A DNA stretch of 64,000 nt from Shewanella atlantica (GCF_003966265.1 NZ_RXNV01000005.1:250877-314876), one strand, 5' to 3'; counted from the stretch's first letter, positions 18,370-30,137 are shown. The notes: generated by a model from the letters alone, not told the origin. Program-made: numbers and translations.

Positions 18370-20015
18370 CGGCAACCAGTATCAGGCGAGCTTACCAGGT
18401 AATAAAAACCACCCTTCACTATGGGCTAGATGAATTAATACCTTCTAAAATTAAGCCTTGGTACTTCAGACTGCTTCGTTATAGTTTGTTTTGGATAGGC
18501 AATAAGCATAAAGATAAGGTCGGGGGCGAACGCCTGAAGCTTGCAATGCAGGAGCTTGGCCCGGTTTATATCAAATTTGGTCAAATGCTTTCGACTCGTC
18601 GCGACCTACTAAACGACGAGTGGGCCGAAGAGCTGAACATGCTACAAGATAGAGTTCCTCCTTTCGATTCAGCCATCGCCAGAGAGATGATCGAAGCAGA
18701 GCTCAACGCCCCCATAGAAACCTATTTTGAAGACTTCGACAACACTCCTTTAGCGTCAGCCTCTATCTCCCAGGTGCATAGCGCCACATTAAAATCAAAC
18801 GGTAAAGCTGTTGTCCTGAAAATCCTGCGTCCGAATGTCGAGGAAAACGTCCATGCAGATATTCAGCTCATGTCTCAGGCTGCAAATTTTCTCGAGACGA
18901 TCTTAGGCCAAGGGAATCGTCTGCGCCCAGCCGAAGTCGTTGAAGATTACCGCACCACAATTGAAGGCGAATTAAACTTAAAGTTAGAAGCCTTAAATGC
19001 GATTAAGCTCCGCAACAACTTTTTAGAGTCAGGTGCTCTCTACATTCCTTATATGTATGAGGATCTCTGCTTCACCCGATTAATTGTGATGGAACGCATC
19101 GACGGTATTCCTGTTTCGGATATGACGGCGCTCAAGGCACAAGGTACCAACCTGCAACTGCTGGCCGAACGTGGCGTAGAGCTGTTTTTCACTCAGGTAT
19201 TCAGAGATAACTTCTTCCATGCAGACATGCATCCTGGCAACATCTTTGTAAGCCGGGAACACCCCGAGGACCCACACTATATAGGTTTAGACTGTGGCAT
19301 CATGGGGACTCTATCTGAAGAGGATAAACGCTATCTGGCCGAAAATTTCCTCGCCTTTTTCAACCGTGATTACCGCCGTATAGCTCAGCTCTATATCGAG
19401 TCGGGTTGGGTATCACCAGATACCGATATTGGCGCCTTCGAACAGGCTGTGAAAGTGGTTTGCGAGCCTATGTTCAACAAGCCTCTGGATGAGATATCTT
19501 TCGGCCATGTTCTTTTGGAGCTATTCCGTACCGCCCGTCGTTTCGATATGGTGGTGCAACCCCAGCTCGTCCTGTTAGAGAAAACCTTGCTCTATATCGA
19601 AGGTTTAGGTCGTCAGTTATATCCGCAGCTCGATCTATGGAAAACGGCAAAACCTTTCCTGGAAGAGTGGATGTCGGAACAGGTCGGTCCCAAAGGGATG
19701 GCTAAAAAAATTAAACAAGAGCTGCCTTACTGGTCAGATAAACTGCCTGAACTACCAGAATTGGTTTACGACAACCTGAAAATGGGCAGAAATTTTGTAA
19801 AATCACAGAACCAGATGCTGGATAGATACCTTAAACAGCAACAAAAAGCCCATAAAAGTAACTACCTTTTACTTACGGCGGCAGTTTTAGTGATCTGTGG
19901 CACTCTTTTGTTTAATCAAAACGCTACACTATGGGCCTCTTATGGCTGTATCTCCGCCGGCACCGTTTTATGGTTACTCGGATGGAGATCAAGACCTAAG
20001 AATCGCAAATTTTAG
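18366..20015 (+). CDS. ubiB: Ubiquinone biosynthesis regulatory protein kinase-like UbiB
   Basis: 549-residue ADCK/UbiB-family atypical kinase/ATPase that supports ubiquinone assembly, anchored by C-terminal TM helices (about 500-540, [16 protein letters not shown] and [17 protein letters not shown]). Family motifs: the KxGQ block [19 protein letters not shown] (near 65-83), [20 protein letters not shown] with the ATP-site Lys, [12 protein letters not shown] (catalytic Asp/Asn) and GLDCGIMG (metal-binding Asp). Confidence 0.97.
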   Translation: MTATSIRRAYQVIKTTLHYGLDELIPSKIKPWYFRLLRYSLFWIGNKHKDKVGGERLKLAMQELGPVYIKFGQMLSTRRDLLNDEWAEELNMLQDRVPPFDSAIAREMIEAELNAPIETYFEDFDNTPLASASISQVHSATLKSNGKAVVLKILRPNVEENVHADIQLMSQAANFLETILGQGNRLRPAEVVEDYRTTIEGELNLKLEALNAIKLRNNFLESGALYIPYMYEDLCFTRLIVMERIDGIPVSDMTALKAQGTNLQLLAERGVELFFTQVFRDNFFHADMHPGNIFVSREHPEDPHYIGLDCGIMGTLSEEDKRYLAENFLAFFNRDYRRIAQLYIESGWVSPDTDIGAFEQAVKVVCEPMFNKPLDEISFGHVLLELFRTARRFDMVVQPQLVLLEKTLLYIEGLGRQLYPQLDLWKTAKPFLEEWMSEQVGPKGMAKKIKQELPYWSDKLPELPELVYDNLKMGRNFVKSQNQMLDRYLKQQQKAHKSNYLLLTAAVLVICGTLLFNQNATLWASYGCISAGTVLWLLGWRSRPKNRKF

Positions 20016-20074
20016 CTAGCACTAAATAACCAAAGGTTCATAATAGAACCAGTATTAAAAATTGAGGATTATCC

Positions 20075-20311
20075 ATGGGTGGCATTAGTATTTGGCAACT
20101 TCTTATCATCGCTTTAATCGTAGTTTTATTGTTCGGAACAAAAAAACTTCGTTCATTGGGTGGTGACCTAGGTGGCGCAGTTAAAGGCTTCAAGAGCGCG
20201 ATGTCTTCTGAAGAAGAGAAAAAAGCCATTGAAGACTCTGCATCTGAGAAAACAGCTCAGACTGAAGAGAATAAAACTGAGTCCAAGGATAAAGATAAAG
20301 AACAGGTGTAA
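20075..20311 (+). CDS. tatA: Sec-independent translocase subunit TatA
   Basis: 78 residues. Single N-terminal TM helix ([18 protein letters not shown]), the FG-KKLR hinge ([20 protein letters not shown] amphipathic helix) and an acidic/lysine-rich tail. TatA polymerises to form the pore for folded twin-arginine proteins. GAGGATT precedes the ATG. Operon tatA-tatB-tatC with 6-bp and 3-bp gaps. The Tat-dependent reductive dehalogenase in this window would be a client. Confidence 0.96.
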   Translation: MGGISIWQLLIIALIVVLLFGTKKLRSLGGDLGGAVKGFKSAMSSEEEKKAIEDSASEKTAQTEENKTESKDKDKEQV

Positions 20312-20317
20312 TCCCTT

Positions 20318-20716
20318 ATGTTCGACGGTATCGGCTTTATGGAGCTACTGTTGATCGGAATTTTGGGGCTGGTTGTACTTGGCCCTGAAAGACTCCCGGT
20401 TGCAGTCCGCTCAATTACAGGTTGGATCCGAGCCATGAAACGTATGGCGAACTCAGTGAAAGATGAACTTGAGCAAGAGCTCAAGATTGAAGAGCTGCAT
20501 TCAGATCTAAAAAAAGCTGAAAGTCAGGGCCTCAAGAATCTTTCTCCCGAGTTACAGGAATCCATCGATCAATTAAAAAGTGCAGCTCAATCTGTTAATC
20601 GTCCCTACAAGGTAGAAGATATCTCTCCGGCCAGCTCTTCTGCGCCTGTGAATCCAACTCCTGCAGAGACAAAAACAGCTGAGACCAGCGCTACTTCTGA
20701 AAAACCGAACGGGTAG
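20318..20716 (+). CDS. tatB: Sec-independent translocase subunit TatB
   Basis: 132 residues. N-terminal [27 protein letters not shown] is the TatB hallmark (short TM helix then GPERLP), followed by an amphipathic helix and a long Pro/Ser/Thr-rich tail. With TatC it forms the twin-arginine signal receptor in the inner membrane. Confidence 0.96.
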   Translation: MFDGIGFMELLLIGILGLVVLGPERLPVAVRSITGWIRAMKRMANSVKDELEQELKIEELHSDLKKAESQGLKNLSPELQESIDQLKSAAQSVNRPYKVEDISPASSSAPVNPTPAETKTAETSATSEKPNG

Positions 20717-20719
20717 TCC

Positions 20720-21487
20720 ATGTCGCAACAGCAGCCGCTAATTAGCCACTTGCTCGAATTACGTAACAAGTTGCTAAAAGCCATTGGCAGTGTACTTCTA
20801 GTGTTTATCGCTATGGTCTATTGGGCCAACGATATCTATCACTACATGGCAACACCGTTAATGGAAGCTTTGCCAGAAACCAGCAGCATGATTGCAACCG
20901 ATGTAGCTGCTCCGTTTTTTGCTCCATTTAAACTTACACTGGTATTGGCATTTTTTATCGCTATTCCTTATGTGTTATATCAGGTCTGGTCATTTATTGC
21001 CCCAGGACTGTATAAGCATGAGAAGCGCCTGATGATGCCACTTCTTGCCAGTAGTACGCTTCTCTTCTACCTGGGTATCGCCTTCACTTACTACATTGTT
21101 TTCCCTGTAGTATTCGGTTTCTTTACCAGTGTTGCTCCGGAAGGTGTTGAGGTTGCAACTGATATCAGTAGCTATCTGAGCTTCGTACTTAAACTTTTCT
21201 TTGCTTTTGGCTTAGCCTTTGAGATCCCAATTGCCGTCATACTCCTATGCTGGGCAGGAGTTACGACTCCAGAAGATCTTAAAGCAAAACGTCCTTATAT
21301 CGTTGTGGGAGCCTTTGTTGTCGGTATGATGCTGACGCCGCCGGATATAATTTCTCAGACAATGTTAGCAATTCCTATGCTGATATTATTCGAAGGGGGA
21401 TTGATTGCGGCTCGTTTCTACAGTAAAAAGGATGAAGAAGACGAAGATGAGCAAGAGAAGCAGGATAAACCTGGCCAGGAAAGCTAA
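20720..21487 (+). CDS. tatC: Sec-independent translocase subunit TatC
   Basis: 255 residues, six TM helices. Conserved N-terminal [15 protein letters not shown] (cytoplasmic signal-binding region), [18 protein letters not shown] in the first cytoplasmic loop, and [19 protein letters not shown] near TM5-6. An acidic/lysine-rich tail ([15 protein letters not shown]) ends the protein. It recognises the RR motif of Tat substrates. Confidence 0.98.
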   Translation: MSQQQPLISHLLELRNKLLKAIGSVLLVFIAMVYWANDIYHYMATPLMEALPETSSMIATDVAAPFFAPFKLTLVLAFFIAIPYVLYQVWSFIAPGLYKHEKRLMMPLLASSTLLFYLGIAFTYYIVFPVVFGFFTSVAPEGVEVATDISSYLSFVLKLFFAFGLAFEIPIAVILLCWAGVTTPEDLKAKRPYIVVGAFVVGMMLTPPDIISQTMLAIPMLILFEGGLIAARFYSKKDEEDEDEQEKQDKPGQES

Positions 21488-21546
21488 ATAGATACACGCT
21501 AATTAGTTGACCATGGCGCGCTCAAATATCATAAAGGAACATATTT

Positions 21547-22086
21547 ATGCGCTTAAGTTGGATCACAGCGGCAGTCATTCTGGTATCGACAAATGTTAAT
21601 GCAGGCGTCGAACAGGAGCTATTAGCGTGCGCTATGAAGTCAGACAAGCTGGATCGTTTAGTCTGTTTCGATGCGTTAGCCGAAACGGTTAAAACATCTC
21701 AAAGCATGACAAGCGCAACATCTGTTGCGCCTGTCGTTGCGGCTGCATCAGCCCCCGCAGTTGCAGCGTCTCAATCGACTCCCGCAACACCAACCACCCT
21801 GCCAGCGACCCTCTCAAAGAGTGCCGAAGATGAGTTTGGTGGCAATTTCAAAGCAGAAGAGAAGAGCCTCGAAAAACTCTATATGGAGGTAGCCTCCGTA
21901 AAGAAAGATCCCTATGGCGCTCTGAAGATAAGCTTCATTAATGGCCAAGTTTGGAAACAAAGCGACAGTCGCCGTTATAAACTGAAGGCTGGTGAGACCG
22001 TTTATGTTGAAAAAGCCGCACTGGGCTCTTTCGTATTAGGTACCGATACTCGTAACGCGACTATAAGAGTCAAGCGAATCAAGTAA
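21547..22086 (+). CDS. Conserved exported protein between tatC and tatD, unknown function
   Basis: 179 residues with an N-terminal signal peptide (RLSWITAAVILVSTNVNAG). The mature N-terminus LLACAMKSDKLDRLVCFDALAETV has the C-A-x(n)-D-x-x-RLxCFDALA pattern seen in several periplasmic proteins, with two Cys likely to pair. A Pro/Ala/Ser/Thr linker (about 55-95) leads to a beta-rich C-terminal domain (ALKISFINGQVWKQSDSRRYKLKAGETVYV). It overlaps tatD by 1 nt (TAATG), so it is cotranscribed. I do not assign a function. Confidence 0.82.
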   Translation: MRLSWITAAVILVSTNVNAGVEQELLACAMKSDKLDRLVCFDALAETVKTSQSMTSATSVAPVVAAASAPAVAASQSTPATPTTLPATLSKSAEDEFGGNFKAEEKSLEKLYMEVASVKKDPYGALKISFINGQVWKQSDSRRYKLKAGETVYVEKAALGSFVLGTDTRNATIRVKRIK

Positions 22087-22880
22087 TGCCTGAACACATA
22101 GATATCGCTGTCAACTTGATTGGCAGCGCACTCGAAAAAAATATTGATGATGTAATTCAACGAGCGGCGAACCAGGGTGTTTCGCCGCTTATCGTTATCG
22201 GCAGCGATTTGACTGAAAGCGAAAAAGCCATCCAGTGTTGTCTGCAACACCCAAACCAACTCTATTGTACCGCAGGTGTCCACCCTCACCACGCCAGTGA
22301 ATGGCACTCCCAAAGCAGCGAGCAGCTAAAACAACTGGCTAGCGAAATTCAGGTCGTTGCCGTAGGTGAATGCGGCCTGGATTACAATCGGGACTTCTCA
22401 CCGCGGCCTATGCAACGTCAAGCCTTCGCAGAACAGCTGGCCCTTGCCGTTGAACTAAAAATGCCTGTACTCATGCATGAACGCGATGCCCATACAGACT
22501 TCTTAGCTATAGTGAAAGAGTTTCGCAGCGAGTTAACCGGCGCACTGCTGCACTGCTTTACCGGGGACAGGCAAAGTATGGAGTCCTATCTCGAGTTGGA
22601 TATGCACCTTGGGATCACCGGCTGGGTCTGTGACGAACGCAGAGGCCTGGAGCTGGCTGAGCTCGTTGTCGATATTCCGGATAATCGCATCTTAATCGAA
22701 ACCGACAGTCCTTACCTGTTACCTCGCAGTATGAGACCAAAGCCTAAATCGAGTAAAAATGAGCCCCAGTACCTCCCCTATATATCTCAATATGTAGCCA
22801 CACTACGAGGGCAGGATCCAAAGCAATTTGCGACGCAAACCTATCAAAACAGTGTCGACTTTTTTGGACTGAAGATTTGA
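22086..22880 (+). CDS. tatD: TatD-family metal-dependent deoxyribonuclease
   Basis: 264-residue TIM-barrel hydrolase. Family signatures: GVHPHHASEW (His pair near 62-65), VAVGECGLDYNRDFSP with the Glu and Asp ligands, PVLMHERDAHTDF, GALLHCFTGDR and IETDSPYLLPR with the final metal Asp. These proteins are Mg-dependent 3'-5' nucleases; they are not needed for Tat export despite the name. Its TGA overlaps the TTG start of the next gene. Confidence 0.95.
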   Translation: MPEHIDIAVNLIGSALEKNIDDVIQRAANQGVSPLIVIGSDLTESEKAIQCCLQHPNQLYCTAGVHPHHASEWHSQSSEQLKQLASEIQVVAVGECGLDYNRDFSPRPMQRQAFAEQLALAVELKMPVLMHERDAHTDFLAIVKEFRSELTGALLHCFTGDRQSMESYLELDMHLGITGWVCDERRGLELAELVVDIPDNRILIETDSPYLLPRSMRPKPKSSKNEPQYLPYISQYVATLRGQDPKQFATQTYQNSVDFFGLKI

Positions 22881-24748
22881 TTAGGTATCTCGGCTTACTG
22901 TTACTCACTCTTGTTCTGCTGTTTTCCGCCTCCGTACGGGCAGAGACCATACTCGCCATAGGTGGCGATGAAGAGAGTGTACTCGAGCTCTCCCCCTGGC
23001 TGTATTTTACTCAGGACAATGAGGGTGAAGGGATAGACCAGGTAAGACGGTACAGTTCGAGCCAATGGGACCGCTTAACCTCCAACTACAGTAACCGCAT
23101 TGGTATCGCTCCTTTTTGGGTAAAATTTAGTGTCTACAATTACGAAGAGAGAGGGGTTGATCGCTTACTTTCAGTCGCGAACCCTCACCTTGACCGAATA
23201 GAGCTCTATCACCTGGTTAAGGACAAGGTTATCGACAAGGTGATCATGGGAGATAACCAGCCCTTCTCTGAGCGGCCTCTGATCAATAACCACTTTATCT
23301 ATCCATTCGAATTAGAGCCCGAAAAGCTACATACCTTCTACCTTAAGATAGAGACCGAAGGCAGCGCCACCCTGCCAATGAACTTATGGTCTCAAGAGGC
23401 TTTTGCCAAGAATATAGAGGCCACTTCGCTGTCCCATGGTTTTCAACTCGGAGCACTGACGGCGATTGGTCTTTTCAGCCTATTTATTGCGATAACGTCT
23501 CGCTCATTCAGTTACAGCTATTACTCAGGCTATGTACTCTCTGTCACCCTGTTAGTTGCTACATTACAAGGCTTCGCATTTCGTTTTCTCTGGCCGAGCC
23601 TACCTGCACTGCAGCAGATAATGATCCCGCTACTCGTTCCACTGACTATGCTTTTTGCGCTGCTATTTACCGAAAAAGTACTCCAGTTTAAGTACCATAA
23701 TGTGCACATGTTACGCGTTTGTCGTTTTGGTGCCGCCTATGCTCTCTTGTTAACATTAACGACACCCTTTTTAGATTATGCCCTCGCCCTATATATCGAC
23801 ATCATTTCGGTTCTGTTTATTACAGTACTCTTGATGGGGATGGCAATGATTCAAGCATCCCGAGGCTACAAGCTGGCTAAGCTGTATAGCCTGGCATGGA
23901 GCGGCATGTTAGTCGGTGCATTTATCACGGGCTTGATGTATTTAGGCTTTATCGAGCTCCCGATCAAACACCTGACACCGGTTATGCTCGGATTACTGTT
24001 TGAAATTTTGTTTATGGCCGCAATCTTAGCTATCCGTTATAACGACGAACGAAAAGCAAAGTTAAGGATTAAGCAGGAAGCATTGGTACAAGCACAGAGG
24101 ATCAGACAAACCCGGGAAGAGGCTTTGCTCATAGAGGCTGACAGTAACGAGAAGCTCGAACAGATGGTTCAGGAGCGCACCTTAGAGCTGGAAATCGCGC
24201 TGAGAGAGTTGAACGAAGCCAACCAAAAACTCACCGAGCAAGCCACGGTAGACAGCTTAACCGGAGTTAAAAACCGGGCGGCTTTCGATAAACGATTACT
24301 CGCCGAGGGGAGACTCAGTCGCAGACAACAAACGCCTATGGCCATCTTGATGTTAGATATCGATAGGTTTAAATCCATTAATGACACTTATGGCCACTTA
24401 GCCGGTGACCAGACCCTAAGACTGATCGCACAGACATTAAAAGAGAATTTAAAACGTCCAGCGGATCTGGTGTCACGTTTTGGCGGTGAGGAGTTTGCTA
24501 TCATATTGCCTAATACAGCCGAAGAAGGGGCTGTGCTGGTCGCTGAATTGATAAGAAAAATGGTTGCCGAACTTCCTATCAGCTGGGAAAATGCAACCAT
24601 CCCACTCACCATAAGTATAGGCGTGAGTGCGGAGATCATTAATACCGAAAATCAACCAAACATCTTATTAGAACAAGCGGATAAAGCACTTTATCGCGCA
24701 AAAAACAGTGGGCGGAACTGCGTGATGGTATATACGCCAGAGCCTTAA
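22877..24748 (+). CDS. Membrane diguanylate cyclase with 7TMR-DISM sensor
   Basis: 623 residues. Signal peptide, then a 7TMR-DISM extracellular domain (about 25-165), seven TM helices (about 180-390), a coiled coil (about 395-455) and a C-terminal GGDEF domain (about 460-620). The active site reads RFGGEEF near residue 535, and RPAD five residues before it is an intact RxxD product-inhibition site, so it should make c-di-GMP with feedback control. The start is a TTG at 22877 within the tatD stop (TTGA, 4-nt overlap). No better start is visible. It may help control the LapA-like adhesin further along; that link is inference. Confidence 0.92.
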   Translation: MIRYLGLLLLTLVLLFSASVRAETILAIGGDEESVLELSPWLYFTQDNEGEGIDQVRRYSSSQWDRLTSNYSNRIGIAPFWVKFSVYNYEERGVDRLLSVANPHLDRIELYHLVKDKVIDKVIMGDNQPFSERPLINNHFIYPFELEPEKLHTFYLKIETEGSATLPMNLWSQEAFAKNIEATSLSHGFQLGALTAIGLFSLFIAITSRSFSYSYYSGYVLSVTLLVATLQGFAFRFLWPSLPALQQIMIPLLVPLTMLFALLFTEKVLQFKYHNVHMLRVCRFGAAYALLLTLTTPFLDYALALYIDIISVLFITVLLMGMAMIQASRGYKLAKLYSLAWSGMLVGAFITGLMYLGFIELPIKHLTPVMLGLLFEILFMAAILAIRYNDERKAKLRIKQEALVQAQRIRQTREEALLIEADSNEKLEQMVQERTLELEIALRELNEANQKLTEQATVDSLTGVKNRAAFDKRLLAEGRLSRRQQTPMAILMLDIDRFKSINDTYGHLAGDQTLRLIAQTLKENLKRPADLVSRFGGEEFAIILPNTAEEGAVLVAELIRKMVAELPISWENATIPLTISIGVSAEIINTENQPNILLEQADKALYRAKNSGRNCVMVYTPEP

Positions 24749-24856
24749 TAAAAACCAAAACCACGCCTTAAGAGTTTGGCTCTGCAGATGAGCTATGGTC
24801 ACGAATGAAGTTTAAATATCAAGTCTGCATTTTCAACATCTATGGGTATAAGTTAG

Positions 24857-25882
<1,026 letters not shown>

Positions 25883-25907
25883 ACTCAATTCATCTCATCA
25901 CGGTCCG

Positions 25908-25933
25908 AAAGCCGCATTTATGCGGCTTTTTTG
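25908..25933 (+). terminator. Rho-independent terminator of hemB
   Basis: AAAGCCGCA (25908-25916) pairs with TGCGGCTTT (25921-25929), followed by TTTTG. In the rest of the 25883-26191 gap I see nothing beyond the promoter region of the next gene. Confidence 0.88.
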
Positions 25934-26191
25934 TATCTGTCCACCAAGAAAGGCCCGCGGTATCACTGGACAACATATGTTTCTCCAGTGTTACTATTGG
26001 CTCGAAAATGATACAGATCTTTGCTTGCAAGATACAAGAGCGTGAGCTGAAGTCCCGATCCCAAATATAGACAGTGATCCAGCTAACATGCTCACGAGCC
26101 GAATCTTTTAAATCTGGTAGCGAAATGATTGAATGGAGGTTCACTCGTTTCATTTGACTCCAGTTGAACTTCCGGGGTCTGAGGTATTATC

Positions 26192-26731
26192 ATGAACACC
26201 AACATCAAGGCATTACTTGCCACAACAGCCCTGTTTTTCAGCTGCCAAACATTAGCTGAAAGTGGTTGTGCATTCGAAGACAAGCAAGATGGCTTTATTG
26301 CCACGTGCAGCGAGGAGAAACAAGAAGTGATATTAACAGGAGCCGTGAAAGCTCAAACCTTAGTCACCGAACTCAGCGATTTCAGCGAAGGCTATAAAGA
26401 GTACAAGGTCGATACGGCAGCGATTGCCCCACTTAAAAACCTGAAAGAGCCAACGGAAATAGTGGTTATCATAGGTACCTGGTGTCCCGATTGCCATCGT
26501 GAAACACCGCGCTTTATCCGCATCATGGAAGAGCTGAATAACCCAAATATCAAGGTTACCTATATTGGTGTCGATAGAGAGAAAGCCGATCCTAAAGGGT
26601 TAGCGGCGCAGTACGAGTTTACCCGTATTCCAACCTTTATCGTGATGCAGAAAGGCGAAGAGATAGGTCGAATTATTGAGAGACCGGAGCAATCTTTAGA
26701 GAAAGACTTAGCGGCTATGTTTAAGTCTTAA
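26192..26731 (+). CDS. Exported thioredoxin-family protein
   Basis: 179 residues with a signal peptide (NIKALLATTALFFSCQTLAES). The redox motif is GTWCPDCHRETP (CPDC near 97-100) and the cis-Pro lies in FTRIPTFIVMQKGEEIG. A CPDC active site and the periplasmic location suggest a reductase or disulfide exchange role. A Cys in SGCAFED and another in ATCSEEKQ lie before the domain. Single gene, flanked by terminators; substrate unknown. Confidence 0.85.
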   Translation: MNTNIKALLATTALFFSCQTLAESGCAFEDKQDGFIATCSEEKQEVILTGAVKAQTLVTELSDFSEGYKEYKVDTAAIAPLKNLKEPTEIVVIIGTWCPDCHRETPRFIRIMEELNNPNIKVTYIGVDREKADPKGLAAQYEFTRIPTFIVMQKGEEIGRIIERPEQSLEKDLAAMFKS

Positions 26732-26745
26732 TTGTCTTTAAAAGA

Positions 26746-26775
26746 TAAAAAGGCCGCATCTGCGGCCTTTTTTGT
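26746..26775. terminator. Bidirectional terminator between the thioredoxin and TonB-receptor genes
   Basis: AAGGCCGCA (26750-26758) pairs with TGCGGCCTT (26761-26769), with A-tract on the left and T-tract on the right, so it can serve both converging transcripts. Confidence 0.88.
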
Positions 26776-26802
26776 GACTAGCTAAACTAATACCGATTAG
26801 TA

Positions 26803-29784
26803 TTAGAAGTCATAGCGAACTGAGGCACGAACATAACGTGGCGTCTGGAAGCTATCAGGATATCCATAACGAACATTCTTGGCTCCACTATCAAATTCGT
26901 ACTGCTCATCAACACCCGTAACACCATCGAAGTTAAACAGGTTATAAACGTTGAGTTTAAAGTTCAACAGACCCGCAGTTTTCATATCTAAGGTATAAGA
27001 CAGGTTTAGATCGACATTGTAGACCCAGTCTGTACGTCCCATACTACCACGTGGCGCCGCTTCTCCATCGGCATAGAAGGAAGATGCACCATACCAGTCT
27101 CGACCGTAACAACGACCAACAATCTCAATCGCCTCGACACAATAACCCTGATCTTCCGGGTGAACACCAAATGCATTGATTGGACGTCCGGACTGTAGAT
27201 AAGAGTTAAAGCCTACACTGAGGTCTTCTGTAATATTGTACACACCATAGAGTTTGAAATTATGGCGTCTGTCATTTGGCAGATATCCTTCCCCGTTATC
27301 CATCAATTCAGGGTAATCGAATGAGGTCGTCCAACCCGGATCGGCCTGCTCGTTATCCGAACGCACTAAGCCCTCGGTATTACCTTCACTCTTAGACCAG
27401 GTATATGAACCATTGATGGTAAAATCTTCGGTTACATTGCCGCTGAAACTCAACTCAACCGCTTTATAGGTTCGCGTCGCGTCCGGGAAGCCCATCTGCT
27501 CGGAACTAACATTTACCGTTTCTTTAACGCCATCGCCATCGACATCGTAATAGAGCTCAGTGCCGATACCCGGGTTAGTCAAAGTTGGGAACCAGCCGCC
27601 TACGAAGTAATCTTCAGCACTCGTCTCACCATTACCTGCGTGCCAGGTATTAGCGTCGTAGTTGTCTTTAATCCACTGATTCATACCGTAGTTAAACGAG
27701 ACATCTTCGATCGATTGCTTCAGGTCGCGATACACACCACGGATACCCACGGCCCAATCATCATTAAGCTGCTGCTGATAACCTAAGGCAAACTCGTCCG
27801 AATACATTGAACCGGCTTTGTTATTAAATAACTGATCGGCATCAGGTACACTGCCATCAGCAACGACACGACGATCGATTTCTGAACCTAATACAGGCGA
27901 ACCATCGGCATTCACCGACTCCAGCAGGCTAACAATGTGTGAATCGTAAGCCGCCGATGCCATTCTCAAGTTAGTGTTTGGTGATACTGGCTGGAAGTAG
28001 CGACCATATGACGCGTAAACCTTACTTGAGCCATCACCCAGCACATCCCAGGTAGCACCTAATCTAGGTGCAAACTGACCATCCAGATCTACATATTTAT
28101 CGCCTGAGCCTGTCGTATTGCTAAACTCGCTGTATCGAACTCCTGCATTGATCGTCACTGTATCTGTGACTGCCCAGGTATCTGAGATATACAGTGCGGT
28201 ATGAACATTTTCTGTTTCACTATTCTTACCCCAGATCCGTAGATCTGCATACTCAGTGCCTTCCGCTAACCCATAAGAGTTATCAGCACCCGCGGAATAA
28301 TATTCATACCAGCCATCACCATGTGGCGTATAAATATCGGCAATCTCTAAACGCTCATAATCATAACCGGCTCTAAGAGTGTGATCGCCTACGACCCAAT
28401 CTAAATCTATTCGATAGGTAATTCGCTTATCTTCTGCTTCAGATGAACCATAGCCAACCCAATCACCTAAACGCTCATAACTACCGGAACGGTAGTCTTC
28501 ATAGGTTGATTGATCTAAAGTACCCGAGTTATCTTTTGTCGATTGAGTGATCTCGCCATACATAGCCGTCAAAGTGATATCGTCAGTCAAGTAACCCGTA
28601 TATTGTGCATTCCAACCGATACCACCATAAGTTGACTCAGTCAGGCCAATTGCGTCGCCACGACCACCATCTTCATCACGATTATATTGAGTACTGGTGT
28701 AATCGCCTTCGTTACTGAAGGCCATCACACCAAGGGAGTGATCTTCGTGCATAAACCAATCGACTTTTGTGAACCAACGATTAGTATCCCACTCTTTATC
28801 TCTCAGGGTATTCTCACCGTATACCGTCTCCTCCTCTTCATTTGGGTTCCATAATCCATAGAAGAACAGCTTATCTTCGATAAGGGCACCCGAAGCCCAC
28901 ATGTTGTACTCTGTCTCTTGCCAGTAACCATCAGAGATCTCTTCAATACTGCCATCATCTTTCATTCGTATTGAAGGCTCTGCCAGTGCATCGGGAGCAA
29001 CCTCAGCCTTAGCACCAAACTTCCATTCGTTATCACCCGATTTCGACACTAAGTTAACAACACCGCCAATGAAGCGACCGTATTCGGCAGATACACCACC
29101 AGTTTGTACTTCAGTCTGGGCGATGGCCTCCCATGGAAGATCGATATCCCCCATGCCTTTGCGAAGATCTGTGATATTGAGGCCATTGAGGTAGTAACCA
29201 TTCTCTGCGACCGATGAACCACCGATGGCAACACCGCCGAAACCGTCATCACCGGCCACCGCGCCCGGTGTTAACAGGGCGATAGCAGTAGAGTCTAATT
29301 CGACAGGTAGTTGGTTTAACTCCTCAATAGAGATAACTTGCGATGTCGTCGTACTGGAAGTATCCACTCTGCTTATTCTTGCGCCACTAACTGAAATTCG
29401 CTCAACATTCGAATTCTCAGGGTCGAGTGACACATCAAAAGTAAGTGCATTACCTAAGGTAATCGCAATATGCTGCTCTTGAACCTGATAGAAACCATCC
29501 TTAATGATAGTCACAGTATATTGACCTATGGGTAGCCCTTTTAGCGAGAAGACACCATTTACACCGGTAGTGGTTTCTTTAACAATACCCTTAGATTCAT
29601 GTTTAATAACGACTTTGGCATTACCAATATCCGAACCCGTTTGATTAGTGATGTGCCCCTTTAATACTCCAAGACCATCGGCAGCCATCACTCCCGGCGC
29701 CGACATCATCAATACTGAACCTACAGCGATCGCAGCAAGCGTTTTTCTTGGCGTAAATCGCTTAAGCGCGTTACTTCCAGACAT
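26803..29784 (-). CDS. TonB-dependent receptor with N-terminal carboxypeptidase regulatory-like domain
   Basis: 993-residue outer-membrane receptor. Signal peptide about 1-34 (ends PGVMA), carboxypeptidase-regulatory Ig-like domain about 38-118 (GVLKGHITNQTGSDIGNAKVVI...GVFSLKGLPIGQYTV), plug domain about 130-250 (LPVELDSTAIALLTPG, NGYYLNGLNITDLRKG, VSAEYGRFIGGVVNLVSKSG), then a large Tyr-rich beta-barrel ending in PRYVRASVRYDF with terminal Phe. The layout is that of Oar-like receptors, which handle proteins or large substrates in other bacteria. No transport operon is beside it; substrate unknown. The stop codon lies in a short motif shared with the end of cyaA. Confidence 0.93.
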   Translation of the reverse strand: MSGSNALKRFTPRKTLAAIAVGSVLMMSAPGVMAADGLGVLKGHITNQTGSDIGNAKVVIKHESKGIVKETTTGVNGVFSLKGLPIGQYTVTIIKDGFYQVQEQHIAITLGNALTFDVSLDPENSNVERISVSGARISRVDTSSTTTSQVISIEELNQLPVELDSTAIALLTPGAVAGDDGFGGVAIGGSSVAENGYYLNGLNITDLRKGMGDIDLPWEAIAQTEVQTGGVSAEYGRFIGGVVNLVSKSGDNEWKFGAKAEVAPDALAEPSIRMKDDGSIEEISDGYWQETEYNMWASGALIEDKLFFYGLWNPNEEEETVYGENTLRDKEWDTNRWFTKVDWFMHEDHSLGVMAFSNEGDYTSTQYNRDEDGGRGDAIGLTESTYGGIGWNAQYTGYLTDDITLTAMYGEITQSTKDNSGTLDQSTYEDYRSGSYERLGDWVGYGSSEAEDKRITYRIDLDWVVGDHTLRAGYDYERLEIADIYTPHGDGWYEYYSAGADNSYGLAEGTEYADLRIWGKNSETENVHTALYISDTWAVTDTVTINAGVRYSEFSNTTGSGDKYVDLDGQFAPRLGATWDVLGDGSSKVYASYGRYFQPVSPNTNLRMASAAYDSHIVSLLESVNADGSPVLGSEIDRRVVADGSVPDADQLFNNKAGSMYSDEFALGYQQQLNDDWAVGIRGVYRDLKQSIEDVSFNYGMNQWIKDNYDANTWHAGNGETSAEDYFVGGWFPTLTNPGIGTELYYDVDGDGVKETVNVSSEQMGFPDATRTYKAVELSFSGNVTEDFTINGSYTWSKSEGNTEGLVRSDNEQADPGWTTSFDYPELMDNGEGYLPNDRRHNFKLYGVYNITEDLSVGFNSYLQSGRPINAFGVHPEDQGYCVEAIEIVGRCYGRDWYGASSFYADGEAAPRGSMGRTDWVYNVDLNLSYTLDMKTAGLLNFKLNVYNLFNFDGVTGVDEQYEFDSGAKNVRYGYPDSFQTPRYVRASVRYDF

Positions 29785-30095
29785 AATTTATTCTCCCTTA
29801 ACTTTCTCTGAGTAAGCACTTAGCAGAAATATTATTAGTAGATTTGGGTGCAAAACGAGCTAAGTGCAACAAAACAGTAACACAGCTTACATATTTTATA
29901 CAATCTGCAATATACGATTAAGAGTTCGTTTGGCGCTGCTTTTTCCGCCTCTAAGGAGAGCAAAAAAGTAGCTGATAAAGGGAGCTAGCGAGAGGTTTTA
30001 GGGGATAAACGCAAATACCGACTAGATTAACTTGAGAATTATTCACGTTAAAGCACAAGATATATGACGAAGGTAAGCAGGAATAATTGAGAAAA

Positions 30096-30137
30096 GGTGC
30101 TAGGTGCTAGGTGCTAGGTGCTAGGTGCTAGGTGCTA
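30096..30137. repeat. Heptanucleotide tandem array, 6 copies of GGTGCTA
   Basis: Exactly six GGTGCTA units (42 bp), 38 bp past the end of gppA (which lies on the minus strand). Junctions again give CTAG. The surrounding 29785-30175 gap otherwise holds only AT-rich DNA upstream of the TonB receptor start, with nothing else recognisable. Confidence 0.96.
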
